Below, in pieces: positions 8,576 to 16,393 of a stretch of DNA of 64,000 nt (its first letter is position 1; each line of letters opens with the position of its first letter). A program made the translations under genes and the position numbers. The stretch is taken from contig JAHLKX010000002.1 of NCBI GenBank assembly GCA_020444515.1, forward strand, positions 1 through 64,000, given 5' to 3'. The notes beneath the pieces are model-generated. The model ran no database searches, was not told the DNA's origin, and worked only from the letters and a program-made list of their open reading frames with translations. The DNA is from Bacteroidota bacterium (lineage in GTDB: Bacteria > Bacteroidota > Bacteroidia > Bacteroidales > JAADJA01).

Positions 8576-9115
8576 ATGCTCGATACGCTGATCACATCAA
8601 AAACCCGGATTAAATTGCTGATGAAGTTCTTCCTCAACAGCAACTCAAGGTCGTATTTACGCAACCTTGAAACGGAATTCGGGGAATCCACCAACTCCAT
8701 CCGGCTTGAACTGAACAAGTTCGAAAAAGCAGGTCTGCTCACCACCGAAGTCGATGGCAATAAAAAATTCTTCCGGGCCAATACCCTTCACCCGTTATTC
8801 AAAGACATTCACAACATTTTAATGAAGCATGTCGGGTTCGATAAGATCATCGAACGGGTGGTGAATAAGCTCGGAAACCTCCAAAAGGTTTATGTTGCCG
8901 GTGATTTCGCCAAGGGGATCGACAACCAGATCATCGACCTGATCTTTATTGGTGATAATATCAATAAGGAGTTCCTGATCAAACTGGTGGAGAAAACAGA
9001 AAAACTGATCAGCAAGAAGATCCGGTATGTCGTTTTCGGCATCCAGGAGTTTACCGATTATATGGCGCATCAAAATGAATCGGATTTGCTGATCCTTTGG
9101 AAAAGCGAAGGATAA
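8576..9115 (+). CDS. Winged-helix (ArsR-like) transcriptional regulator with C-terminal nucleotidyltransferase-like domain
   Basis: Protein of 179 aa. Residues 1-75 form a winged helix (SKTRIKLLMKFF, then a recognition helix in GESTNSIRLELNKFEKAGLL and a GNKKFFRAN wing). Residues 90-179 resemble a degenerate nucleotidyltransferase fold (VYVAGDFAKG followed by IIDLIFIG). I recognise this as a well-conserved Bacteroidota family often found next to polysaccharide genes; regulation of the downstream cluster is an inference. I chose ATG at 8576; a TTG two codons earlier is possible. A good promoter lies 17 bases upstream of this start. Confidence 0.75.
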   Translation: MLDTLITSKTRIKLLMKFFLNSNSRSYLRNLETEFGESTNSIRLELNKFEKAGLLTTEVDGNKKFFRANTLHPLFKDIHNILMKHVGFDKIIERVVNKLGNLQKVYVAGDFAKGIDNQIIDLIFIGDNINKEFLIKLVEKTEKLISKKIRYVVFGIQEFTDYMAHQNESDLLILWKSEG

Positions 9116-9193
9116 AATTCGGACATTTGCAGATTCCTGCCGGATTTTTCAAATGGCTAAAAAACAACCTGTTAGGTCATATGCCTGTGACTG

Positions 9194-9470
9194 AAAGGGC
9201 GGAGCTGTGGGAGGAGGGGCGAAGAGCAGAGAGCGAAGGGTGGAGAGTAGAGGGATTGGGTGAAAGGGAGATGAGAGAGGGGGAGAAAGAGAGACTGGGA
9301 GACTGGGAGAGGGAGCGAGGGGAGAGACTGGGTGAGGGAGTGAAAGAGAGACAAAGAGACGGAGAGACTTAGTGAGGGGGTGAGAGAGATATAAGGAGAC
9401 GGAGAGACTGGGTGAGGGAGTGAGAGAGAGATCAAGAGATGGGGAGACTGAGAGAGAGACAAGAAGACAA
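9194..9470 (+). repeat. Purine-rich short tandem repeat block (GAGACTGGGAGA type)
   Basis: The spacer 9116-9561 is dominated by degenerate repeats of units such as GGGAGACTGGGAGA and GGTGAGGGAGTGAGAGAGA on the + strand, with almost no pyrimidine runs. It starts with a GGGCGGAGCTG...GCGAAGAGCAGAGAGC segment that resembles the AGC-type repeat family. Open frames on either strand here are compositional artefacts. Similar blocks occur at 15784-15950, 16053-16150, 17699-17760 and 55159-55280. Confidence 0.85.
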
Positions 9471-9561
9471 ATTTCAACCTGCATGCCGATAAGCAGGCCT
9501 GCAAATTCCTCTAAGCCGACCGGTTCAAATTAAAAAACAAGATCGTTAAACAAGAGAGTTC

Positions 9562-10965
9562 ATGAAAGACATTAAAACCATCAGTTGCATTGGCGCCGGA
9601 TATGTCGGTGGGCCGACCATGGCCGTGATCGCCCTGAAAAATCCCCATATCCGTGTGAATGTAGTGGATATCAACGAAGAAAAGATCCGGCTTTGGAATT
9701 CTGATAACCTCGATGAGTTGCCAGTGTATGAGCCCGGATTAGCCGATATTGTAAAAAAAGTCCGAAACAAAAACCTGTTTTTCCATACCGATATCAACCA
9801 GGCCATCGAAGATGCAGAAATGATCTTCATCTCTGTGAATACCCCTACCAAAACCTATGGGGTGGGCAAAGGAATGGCCGCCGACCTGAAATATGTGGAG
9901 CTGTGTGCCCGGCAAATTGCCGATGTGGCCAAAACCGATAAGATCGTAGTGGAAAAATCGACCCTGCCGGTCCGGACCGCCTCTTCCATCAAACGCATCC
10001 TGGCCGAACAAAACAAAGGGTTGACTTACAGCGTACTGTCAAATCCCGAATTCCTGGCCGAAGGAACAGCCATCAAAGACTTGCTGGAGGCCGATCGGGT
10101 GCTCATCGGCGGTGAAGAAAGCGAGAATGGCCAAAAGGCCATCGAAGCACTGGTGAAGATCTATGAAGCCTGGCTGCCCCGTGAACGTATCCTCACCACC
10201 AATGTGTGGTCGTCCGAGCTCTCAAAGCTCACGGCCAATGCATTCCTGGCCCAGCGCATCTCCTCCATCAATGCCATTTCGGTATTGTGTGAAAAAACCG
10301 GTGCCGATGTCGATGAAGTGGCCCGCGCCATTGGCTCCGACAGCCGGATCGGGCCCAAATTCCTGAAGGCATCCGTTGGGTTTGGCGGCTCCTGCTTTCA
10401 GAAAGACATTCTCAACCTGGTGTACCTCAATCGTTTTTATGGTCTCAACGAGGCAGCCGATTACTGGGAGCAGGTGATCATCATGAATGATTACCAGAAA
10501 CACCGTTTTGCAGCCAATATGGTGAGCTCCATGTTCAATACGGTCTCCGGGAAAAAGATCGTTTTTTATGGCTGGGCATTCAAAAAAGATACCAATGACA
10601 CCCGTGAGTCGGCAGCCATTTACATTGCCGATCAGCTCATCGATGAACAGGCCGAGATCCATGTATACGATCCCAAGGTGAGCCATCGCCGCATGCAGCA
10701 GGATCTGTATGACCTGAACACCCGTCCGGAGGCGGAAAACGATCAATACCTGCACTTTGAAAAGGATCCCTATGAAGCCATCAGGGGTGCCCATGCCGTG
10801 GCGGTCATTACCGAGTGGGATGTATTCAAGAGCCTCGACTGGCAAAAGATATACAAGGCAATGAAAAAACCGGCCTTCATTTTCGACGGACGGAATATCC
10901 TGGATCATGAAGCGCTCCGGGAAATTGGGTTTGAGGTAACGGCGATCGGGAAGAAGAAGGTTTAA
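9562..10965 (+). CDS. UDP-glucose/UDP-HexNAc 6-dehydrogenase
   Basis: Oxidises a UDP-hexose at C6 to the uronic acid using two NAD+. The protein (467 aa) has an N-terminal Rossmann motif GAGYVGGPT at residues 11-19, the [12 protein letters not shown] signature, and the catalytic cysteine in [10 protein letters not shown] (Cys278). A C-terminal UDP-binding domain follows ([17 protein letters not shown]). The sequence resembles the long UGDH type whose usual substrate is UDP-glucose. The next gene is UDP-glucuronate-epimerase-like, which supports UDP-GlcA as product. However, the WlbA-like gene at 14843 would need UDP-GlcNAcA, so UDP-GlcNAc is a possible second substrate. Confidence 0.92.
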   Translation: MKDIKTISCIGAGYVGGPTMAVIALKNPHIRVNVVDINEEKIRLWNSDNLDELPVYEPGLADIVKKVRNKNLFFHTDINQAIEDAEMIFISVNTPTKTYGVGKGMAADLKYVELCARQIADVAKTDKIVVEKSTLPVRTASSIKRILAEQNKGLTYSVLSNPEFLAEGTAIKDLLEADRVLIGGEESENGQKAIEALVKIYEAWLPRERILTTNVWSSELSKLTANAFLAQRISSINAISVLCEKTGADVDEVARAIGSDSRIGPKFLKASVGFGGSCFQKDILNLVYLNRFYGLNEAADYWEQVIIMNDYQKHRFAANMVSSMFNTVSGKKIVFYGWAFKKDTNDTRESAAIYIADQLIDEQAEIHVYDPKVSHRRMQQDLYDLNTRPEAENDQYLHFEKDPYEAIRGAHAVAVITEWDVFKSLDWQKIYKAMKKPAFIFDGRNILDHEALREIGFEVTAIGKKKV

Positions 10966-10986
10966 TGACTTTTCCGCTCATGGTTA

Positions 10987-11118
10987 CGTCATTGCGAACC
11001 ACAAGGTAAGCAGGTGTGCTGGAGTGAAGCAATCTCAATAATCTTTGAAGACAAGAAAAAGCATAGAGATTGCCGCGGCAGCTTACCCTCATAGCCAAAC
11101 AGATGCCTCGCAATGACG
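10987..11118. repeat. Palindromic repeat element, copy 5
   Basis: Begins CGTCATTGCGAACC and ends CTCGCAATGACG, with AGCAATCTCAATAATC and AGAGATTGCC inside. It occupies the spacer after the dehydrogenase gene. Confidence 0.8.
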
Positions 11119-11124
11119 CCGTTA

Positions 11125-11181
11125 AGGGCTAATAGCTAAAGGCCAAAAGCTAACAGCTAACAACCAACAGCCAACAGCCAA
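11125..11181 (+). repeat. AGC-type short repeat (GCTAAAGGCCAAAAGCTAACAGC family)
   Basis: A run of degenerate 7-8 base units (AGCTAAA, GGCCAAA, AGCTAAC, AACCAAC, AGCCAAC) ends 13 bases before the epimerase start. The same unit family appears at 17760-17800, 18430-18545, and in reverse orientation at 57880-57920 and 59690-59775. Confidence 0.8.
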
Positions 11182-11194
11182 AAAAATTACAAAA

Positions 11195-12256
11195 GTGTCT
11201 AAACAAAAAATCTTAATTACAGGAACCGCCGGATTCATCGGCTTTCACCTCACCAAAAAGCTGGTGGAAGAAGGCCATGATATTGTGGGATTGGACTGCA
11301 TTAACAGCTATTACGATATCAACCTGAAACATGGCAGGCTGTCGGAATTGGGTTTCGATCACCAATCAATTGAATACAATAAGGAGGTTAAAAGCGGTTT
11401 GTTTGAAAACCTTTCTTTTATAAAATTGCGGCTGGAAGATAATGAAAACATTGCCCGGTTTTTTGAACACCATCCCTTCGATACCGTCATCAACCTGGCC
11501 GCCCAGGCAGGGGTTCGTTATTCGCTTGAAAATCCCCACTCCTACATCGAAAGCAACATCACCGGCTTTTTGAATATCCTGGAAGCATGCCGCTACCAAA
11601 AGGTTGGCCACCTGGTCTATGCCAGCAGCTCCAGTGTGTATGGCATGAATGAGGAGATGCCTTTTTCGGTGCACCATTCCGTGAATCATCCCATCAGCCT
11701 GTATGCCGCTTCCAAAAAAAGCAATGAGATGATGGCCCACAGCTACAGCAGCCTGTTTGATCTGCCCACCACCGGCCTTCGTTTTTTTACGGTGTACGGA
11801 CCCTGGGGTCGGCCCGACATGGCCCTCTTCCTGTTCACCAAAGCCATTTTGGAAGACAAACCCATCGATATCTTCAACATGGGCAACATGCTCCGCGACT
11901 TCACCTATGTGGATGATATCGTCAACGGCATCGAGAAGATCAAAGATAAGATCCCGGCTGCCAATCCCAACTGGGATGGTAAAAATCCCGATCCGGCCAC
12001 CTCAAAAGCGCCCTATCAGATCTATAACATCGGGAACAACAAACCGGTTAAACTAATGGATTTTATTGAGGCCCTGGAAGAGGTGCTGGGCAAAAAAGCC
12101 AAAAAGAACATGATGCCCATGCAATTGGGCGATGTGCCGGCCACCTTTGCCGATGTCGCAGGACTGGTCAAAGACTTCGGTTATAAACCCGACACCGATT
12201 ATCATGATGGGATCCGGAGGTTTGTGGAGTGGTACAGGAGTTTTTATAATAAATGA
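11195..12256 (+). CDS. NAD-dependent epimerase, UDP-glucuronate 4-epimerase-like
   Basis: Extended SDR of 353 aa. The NAD-binding motif GTAGFIG is at residues 10-16, and the active-site segment is ASSSSVYG plus SLYAASKKS with Tyr170 and Lys174. The N-terminal [15 protein letters not shown] and the [16 protein letters not shown] signature are characteristic of the UDP-glucuronate epimerase (LpsL/GAE) group. It would convert UDP-GlcA to UDP-GalA. The start is GTG at 11195, giving residues [10 protein letters not shown]. It lies 229 bases after the dehydrogenase gene, the spacer being filled with repeats, and the pair likely forms a two-step route from UDP-glucose to UDP-GalA. Confidence 0.88.
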   Translation: MSKQKILITGTAGFIGFHLTKKLVEEGHDIVGLDCINSYYDINLKHGRLSELGFDHQSIEYNKEVKSGLFENLSFIKLRLEDNENIARFFEHHPFDTVINLAAQAGVRYSLENPHSYIESNITGFLNILEACRYQKVGHLVYASSSSVYGMNEEMPFSVHHSVNHPISLYAASKKSNEMMAHSYSSLFDLPTTGLRFFTVYGPWGRPDMALFLFTKAILEDKPIDIFNMGNMLRDFTYVDDIVNGIEKIKDKIPAANPNWDGKNPDPATSKAPYQIYNIGNNKPVKLMDFIEALEEVLGKKAKKNMMPMQLGDVPATFADVAGLVKDFGYKPDTDYHDGIRRFVEWYRSFYNK

Positions 12257-12310
12257 TTTCACGCCAATAAATGCGAATTAAATTACCGCTAATTTTCGCG
12301 AATATTTGCG

Positions 12311-12328
12311 TCCCAATAACTATCGGGA
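12311..12328. repeat. Short palindrome (TCCC-AATA-ACT-ATCGGGA)
   Basis: An imperfect TCCCnATA...TATnGGGA hairpin followed by GGCGTTCATTAGCGGTT. The same arrangement (palindrome followed by AGCG...CATTGGCGGT) occurs at 14776-14791 upstream of the intact WlbA-like gene. Confidence 0.65.
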
Positions 12329-12359
12329 TTGGCGTTCATTAGCGGTTAAAAAAAACAAC

Positions 12360-12407
12360 ATGTACAATTTCGGATTGATAGGAGCAGCCGGCTACATCGC
12401 CCCGCGC
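12360..12407 (+). pseudogene. Truncated 5' duplicate of the WlbA-like oxidoreductase gene
   Basis: Bases 12360-12407 encode MYNFGLIGAAGYIAPR, matching the first 16 residues of the intact gene at 14843 with only His2 changed to Tyr. The similarity then stops abruptly and a TAA follows four codons later. The upstream region (about 12278-12359) also resembles 14751-14842, including a palindrome followed by a conserved GGCG/GCGG segment. This is a remnant left by duplication or by insertion of the 12.4-14.8 kb segment. Confidence 0.85.
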
Positions 12408-12519
12408 CCCTATTTCCCCTAAAGGGGATAGCCTGCGCACACGAAATTTATTAAAATTGGATTGTTGATAAACTCGCACCCCGCACCCCGCACCCAAAAC
12501 CCAACTTCAAACAATTTTG

Positions 12520-12527
12520 TACCTTTG
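12520..12527 (+). promoter_or_regulatory. Candidate -7 box before the MntA-like gene
   Basis: TACCTTTG matches TAnnTTTG but is only 4 bases before the ATG at 12532, implying a nearly leaderless transcript. No -33 TTG is visible; the upstream sequence is a CGCACCC repeat (12475-12500). Confidence 0.4.
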
Positions 12528-12531
12528 ATTC

Positions 12532-12825
12532 ATGCGATTGACAGATAAACAAAAAGCAATTATTCAAACTGCAGCTGCCAGAATCTTTGGTTCATCTGCC
12601 AGGGTTTATCTTTACGGATCAAGAATTAACGATCAGGTTAAGGGAGGTGATATTGACCTCATGATCGATGCCGAAATATATAAAATGAAATCAAGGAATA
12701 AGGTGTTATTTTTAGTAGCGTTAAAAAAACAACTTGGGGAGCAAAAAATTGATGTCGTGTATAATCATCCCGGCCGTCAGGATCAGTTTATCAATTCCAT
12801 GAAAAAGCAAGCAATTCTGTTGTGA
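12532..12825 (+). CDS. MntA-like minimal nucleotidyltransferase (antitoxin)
   Basis: Protein of 97 aa with the nucleotidyltransferase signature GS (residues 29-30) followed by DxD (Asp40 and Asp42) in GSRINDQVKGGDIDLMID. In MntA/HepT systems the MntA protein adenylylates a tyrosine of the HepT RNase and thereby neutralises it. The gene overlaps the downstream HepT-like gene by 4 bases (ATGA), the usual toxin-antitoxin arrangement. It lies in a segment that appears inserted between a truncated and an intact copy of the WlbA-like gene start, consistent with horizontal acquisition. Confidence 0.85.
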   Translation: MRLTDKQKAIIQTAAARIFGSSARVYLYGSRINDQVKGGDIDLMIDAEIYKMKSRNKVLFLVALKKQLGEQKIDVVYNHPGRQDQFINSMKKQAILL

Positions 12826-13196
12826 TGAATCCTGATTTGATGGACTGGCTAAAAGAAGCCGCTGATGCAGGAGATCTGCACCTGAAACGTATGAACTTTG
12901 CGAGGGACCAGTTGATCTATTATTTTCCCCTTGACGTTGATTCATATAATCTTCTTGATGCTGAACAAATCAGCTTTACAGACCAACTGGTTTTTCGTTT
13001 TACCAAATTGCAGGATCTCATGGGCAGGAAACTCTTCCGTTTGATTTTGGAAAGCCTGGATGAAGATGTTGAAAATATGGCCTTCATCGATATGCTGTCA
13101 AGACTTGAGAAATTGAATCTGCTGGAGGATCATCAGAAATGGCTTGAATTGAGAGAAGTCAGAAATTTAATGGCCCATGAATATCCTTTACAATAG
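12822..13196 (+). CDS. HepT-like toxin, truncated by an in-frame TAG
   Basis: HEPN-domain protein, 124 aa up to the stop. The RNase motif Rx4HxY is intact at residues 114-121 (RNLMAHEY). Immediately after the TAG (13194-13196) the same frame continues for 34 codons to a TAA at 13299-13301, encoding EIFVDDVNELYNRCDELAG and more, a helical tail like that expected at the C terminus of HepT proteins. The likely ancestral product was about 159 aa, so the present gene is either inactivated or makes a shortened protein that still has its catalytic motif. The MntA partner overlaps its start. Confidence 0.8.
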   Translation: MMNPDLMDWLKEAADAGDLHLKRMNFARDQLIYYFPLDVDSYNLLDAEQISFTDQLVFRFTKLQDLMGRKLFRLILESLDEDVENMAFIDMLSRLEKLNLLEDHQKWLELREVRNLMAHEYPLQ

Positions 13197-13301
13197 GAAA
13201 TTTTTGTTGATGACGTGAATGAACTTTATAACCGGTGTGACGAGCTTGCCGGAATCTGGGAAAGCCTTAAATTATTTACCGTTAAAAGATTCAATTTATA
13301 A
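13197..13301 (+). pseudogene. Detached C-terminal portion of hepT after the internal stop
   Basis: This is an in-frame continuation of the HepT-like gene without its own start codon near the junction. The 34 codons have amphipathic, charged content and end at a TAA. One base change (TAG to CAG, GAG or AAG) would restore a single longer frame. Confidence 0.7.
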
Positions 13302-13309
13302 GCTGAGGA

Positions 13310-13350
13310 ATGATTTCACGCGAATATTCGCGAATCTTTGCGGTTAAAAC
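13310..13350. repeat. CGCGAATATTCGCG palindromic motif
   Basis: ATGATTTCACGCGAATATTCGCGAATCTTTGCGGTTAAAA contains a self-complementary core (CGCGAATATTCGCG). A related copy begins at 12253 (ATGATTTCACGCCAATAAATGCG...), so similar motifs bracket the MntA/HepT pair. A degenerate version is at 36424-36525. Confidence 0.65.
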
Positions 13351-13450
13351 ATGTTACTCAATATAAAAATGAATGACGATTCCAGACATCAATCATAAAT
13401 AATGACAAAATGAGTAAATTTGAGTACTAAATTTACAAAAACAAGTCGTT

Positions 13451-14560
13451 ATGAAAAAGAGTATTATTTCTTTACTTTTAACAATAATCATTTATAGTAG
13501 CTTCTCTCAGGCCCCACATGCATTCAAATACCAAGCTATAGCAAGGAACAACTCGGGTCAAATCCTATCAAACCAAGATGTATCATTCCAAATCAGCATT
13601 TTGCAGAATAGTATTAGTGGAACAAATGTTTACACTGAAATCCACAGCACAATCACCAACGAATTTGGATTGGTGATTCTTGAAATTGGTAATGGAACTG
13701 TTGTTAATGGTAATTTTAATGCTATAGAATGGGGTTCAGACTCCTATTTTTTACAAGTTGAAATGGATGAAAACGCTGGAAACACCTATCAATTATTGGG
13801 AATAACACAATTACTTAGTGTACCATATGCTATGCATTCATCAACAACAAGTGATACTTCACGTTGGAGAAAAAATAACGATGAGCTGTATTATAATGAT
13901 GGAAATATAGGTATTGGCACAAACAATCCTGAAGAATCATCATTATTAGAAATTAACAGCAATTTAAAAGGATTTTTGCCACCGAGGATGACATCAGATG
14001 ACATGTGGGCTATTGCATCTCCTACAGCAGGATTGATGGTTTACAATATAACTGTAAATTCAATTGTTTTTTACAATGGTACAACCTGGGAAAAAACAAA
14101 TGGAGAATTATTGTTTTATATCGGACAAGCTTATGGCGGTGGTATTATTTTCTATATTGATGGCACAAACCAGCACGGTCTTATTGCGGCCTCCAGTGAC
14201 CAAGGCTATGCAGAGTGGGGCTGTTTTGGATTTGATATCTTAGGCACATATACCGGCCTTGGTTACGGGCAGGCAAACACAACAGCCATTGTGAATGGAT
14301 GTTGGGAGCAAGGCATAGCGGCCAAAATTTGTAATGATCTTGTTTTGAACGGATACGATGACTGGTTTTTGCCGTCGAAAGACGAGCTAAACCAAATTTA
14401 TGAACATAAAGCTGCAATTGGTGATTTTATTGATAACTACTATTGGAGTTCCTCTGAGTGCACTTGCGACGGAGGGTGGGCCCAGTGGTTCCCCGATGGC
14501 TACCAGGACTACTACCCTAAGTTTGCAACATTCTGCGTTAGGGCTATTAGGGCTTTTTAA
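13451..14560 (+). CDS. Secreted protein with C-terminal DUF1566 (Lcl-like) domain
   Basis: Protein of 369 aa with a signal peptide (about residues 1-19, cleavage near SFS/QA). Residues 25-130 look like a beta-sandwich segment seen in many Bacteroidota surface proteins (FKYQAIARNNSGQIL start). Residues 150-165 carry a tail-fibre-like NIGIGTNNPEESSLLEIN motif. Residues 220-369 match DUF1566/Lcl_C, with WFLPSKDELNQIYEHK and YWSSSE signatures and a final ATFCVRAIRAF. Function is unknown; surface adhesion is suggested by the family. A candidate -7 box (TAAATTTG, 13415-13422) precedes it. It is more AT-rich than its neighbours and lies within the putatively inserted segment. Confidence 0.8.
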   Translation: MKKSIISLLLTIIIYSSFSQAPHAFKYQAIARNNSGQILSNQDVSFQISILQNSISGTNVYTEIHSTITNEFGLVILEIGNGTVVNGNFNAIEWGSDSYFLQVEMDENAGNTYQLLGITQLLSVPYAMHSSTTSDTSRWRKNNDELYYNDGNIGIGTNNPEESSLLEINSNLKGFLPPRMTSDDMWAIASPTAGLMVYNITVNSIVFYNGTTWEKTNGELLFYIGQAYGGGIIFYIDGTNQHGLIAASSDQGYAEWGCFGFDILGTYTGLGYGQANTTAIVNGCWEQGIAAKICNDLVLNGYDDWFLPSKDELNQIYEHKAAIGDFIDNYYWSSSECTCDGGWAQWFPDGYQDYYPKFATFCVRAIRAF

Positions 14561-14775
14561 CAATTTATCTGGTTAAACTTGTCATGGTATTTTGAAATGC
14601 TCTATTGAATTTAAAATAATAGTTCAGGGAAAAATGAATTCTTGAAAAGAATAGAAATAGAATACGTTGGGTATCAGCAAGTCATGTTAATCAAAATAAA
14701 TATTGCAAAGAAACGGTTACAGGCCATATTTCCAAAATGATCTCGCACAAATTTAAGCGAATTGTATTACCGCGA

Positions 14776-14791
14776 TCCCGAAGCTTCGGGA
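14776..14791. repeat. Perfect 16-base palindrome upstream of the WlbA-like gene
   Basis: TCCCGAAGCTTCGGGA is perfectly self-complementary. It lies 51 bases before the start codon. A diverged counterpart lies at 12311-12328 before the truncated duplicate. The rest of 14561-14842 holds no gene. Confidence 0.7.
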
Positions 14792-14842
14792 TTAGCGAGC
14801 ATTGGCGGTAAAAACAATTAGATCGGTTAAACACAAAACAAT

Positions 14843-15784
14843 ATGCACAATTTCGGATTGATAGGCGCCGCCGGCTACATTGCCCCGCGCCACATGAAAG
14901 CGATCAAGGAAACCGGTAACAACCTCGTGGCGGCCCTCGACCTTTACGACAGTGTCGGCATCATCGACTCGTACTTCCCTCGTGCCGACTTCTTTACCGA
15001 GCCCGAGCGTTTCGACCGGCATATGGACAAGCTGCGCCGCGCTGGAAATGGCAGGATCGACTACCTGAGTATCTGCTCGCCCAATTACCTGCATGATGCC
15101 CATATCCGGATGGCCCTGCGCAATGATGCCCATGCCATCTGCGAAAAACCCCTTGTGCTCAACCCCTGGAATGTGGAGGCCCTGGCACAGATCGAAGAGG
15201 AGACCGGCAAAAAGATCTATACCATCCTGCAGCTGCGTCACCATCCGGCCATCATGGCTTTAAAAGAAAAGATCGACAACGGCCCCAAAGACAAAACCTA
15301 CGACATCGACCTCACCTATATCACCTCCCGGGGCAACTGGTATTACCGTTCCTGGAAAGGTAACCTGGAAAAAAGCGGCGGCGTGGCCACCAATATCGGG
15401 GTCCACTTTTTTGATATGCTCACCTGGATCTTTGGCGACAGCACCGAAAACATCGTCCACCTGAGCCGCCCCGACCGGGCCTCCGGATTCCTGCAACTCA
15501 AACAAGCAAGGGTGCGCTGGTTCCTGAGCATCAATGCTGAGACCTTACCACCGGAAATCAAAGCCAAAGGCCAAACCACCTTCCGGTCCATTACGGTGGA
15601 TGGCGAAGAGATCGAATTCAGCGGTGGTTTCACCGACCTCCATACGGTAAGCTATCAAAAGATCGTGGAAGGGAAAGGCTACGGACTCACAGATGCCAGG
15701 GGAAGTGTTGATATTGTCTACAGCATCCGCAACCAGCAGGAACAGGAGGGGGATGGGAAGAGGCACGCTTTGGCCAAGGGCTGA
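14843..15784 (+). CDS. wlbA: WlbA/WbpB-type UDP-N-acetylglucosaminuronate 3-dehydrogenase (Gfo/Idh/MocA family)
   Basis: NAD-dependent oxidoreductase of 313 aa. The N-terminal Rossmann segment GLIGAAGYIAPRHMKAIK and the following GNNLVAALD and DSVGIIDSYFP motifs match the WlbA/WbpB group closely. The EKP active-site motif is at residues 101-103 (Lys102). WlbA oxidises C3 of UDP-GlcNAcA on the way to UDP-2,3-diacetamido uronic acids. The usual partners (a WbpE aminotransferase and WbpD acetyltransferase) are not adjacent; the aminotransferase at 19667 and hexapeptide acyltransferase at 47957 are only possible substitutes. A truncated copy of its 5' end lies at 12360. Confidence 0.88.
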   Translation: MHNFGLIGAAGYIAPRHMKAIKETGNNLVAALDLYDSVGIIDSYFPRADFFTEPERFDRHMDKLRRAGNGRIDYLSICSPNYLHDAHIRMALRNDAHAICEKPLVLNPWNVEALAQIEEETGKKIYTILQLRHHPAIMALKEKIDNGPKDKTYDIDLTYITSRGNWYYRSWKGNLEKSGGVATNIGVHFFDMLTWIFGDSTENIVHLSRPDRASGFLQLKQARVRWFLSINAETLPPEIKAKGQTTFRSITVDGEEIEFSGGFTDLHTVSYQKIVEGKGYGLTDARGSVDIVYSIRNQQEQEGDGKRHALAKG

Positions 15785-15950
15785 GGGCGAAGGGCTGAGG
15801 GCTGAGGGTGGAGACTGGAGACATAGAGATGGGGAGACTGGGAGACTTAGAGATGGAGAGACTGTGAGACTCAGAGATGGAGAGATGGAGAGATAGGGAG
15901 ACTGGGAGATGGGAGATGGGAAGATGGAGTGACTAAGAGACAAAGCCTTC
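15784..15950 (+). repeat. Purine-rich short tandem repeat block
   Basis: Begins inside the stop region of the WlbA-like gene with GGGCTGAGGGCGAAGGGCTGAGG units, then becomes GAGATGGGGAGACTGGGAGACTTAGAGATGG repeats. It is the same family as 9194-9470. The spacer 15785-16393 contains only repeats. Confidence 0.8.
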
Positions 15951-15972
15951 ATGACCTGCCAGACAAAGGCAT

Positions 15973-16026
15973 CGTCATTGCGAGCCTAAAGGCAGGCAGT
16001 TGTGAAGGAGCGCGGCAATCTCAATG
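15973..16026. repeat. Half copy of the palindromic repeat element
   Basis: CGTCATTGCGAGCCTAAAGGCAGGC...GCGGCAATCTCAATG corresponds to the left half of the elements at 7277 and 10987. The right arm is missing and is replaced by purine-rich repeat. Confidence 0.7.
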
Positions 16027-16052
16027 TGAGTTGTGAAGGGAAAAAAAGATGA

Positions 16053-16345
16053 AGTGAGGGGGTGACAGAGTGATTGGGAGACGGAGAGAAAGGGAAATAT
16101 GGGAACAAGGGTATATGGGTATTGAGGGAAGTCCTTAAGCTAAAGGCTGAAATTGGAGACATGGAGATGAAGAGATTTTGAAAACGGAAATGTAAAAGTC
16201 AGTAAACAGTTGGCAATTTGATTAAAGATATGTAATACTCAACCCGCACCCTACCTGTCGCCTGCCTGCCGGTAGGCAGGGTAGGCAGGCTCGCAACCCG
16301 CAACCCGCACCTCGCACCCAGTCTGTAACTTGAAAATCGTTCTAC
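16053..16345 (+). repeat. Left direct-repeat block flanking the DUF4143 ATPase gene
   Basis: Contains, in order, TGAGGGGGTGAC, ATATGGGAACAAGGGTATATGGG, TATTGAGGGAAG, AGCTAAAGGCTG and CGCAACCCGCAACCCGCACC. The same segments recur in the same order at 17699-17850 on the other side of the gene. A GCCTGCCTGCC...GGTAGGCAGGCAGG hairpin is also present near 16260-16290. Confidence 0.75.
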
Positions 16346-16363
16346 ATACAATACATATTTTGT

Positions 16364-16371
16364 TATTTTTG
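16364..16371 (+). promoter_or_regulatory. Candidate -7 box for the DUF4143 ATPase gene
   Basis: TATTTTTG fits TAnnTTTG and lies 22 bases before the ATG. A -33 TTG with correct spacing is not evident. Confidence 0.4.
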
Positions 16372-16393
16372 TTCTGTATATAAAACATTATTA

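Noticed and set aside
9194-9470. Possible CRISPR array
   Set aside because: Units are degenerate, contiguous and purine-only, with no unique spacers of uniform length and no cas genes in the window.
9149-9504. Two minus-strand frames of about 110 aa rich in Ser, Leu and Pro
   Set aside because: They are translations of the purine-rich repeat tract and have no gene-like composition.
12532-13196. Possible complete, active toxin-antitoxin system
   Set aside because: The MntA part is intact, but hepT has an internal stop, so activity is doubtful; recorded as truncated instead.
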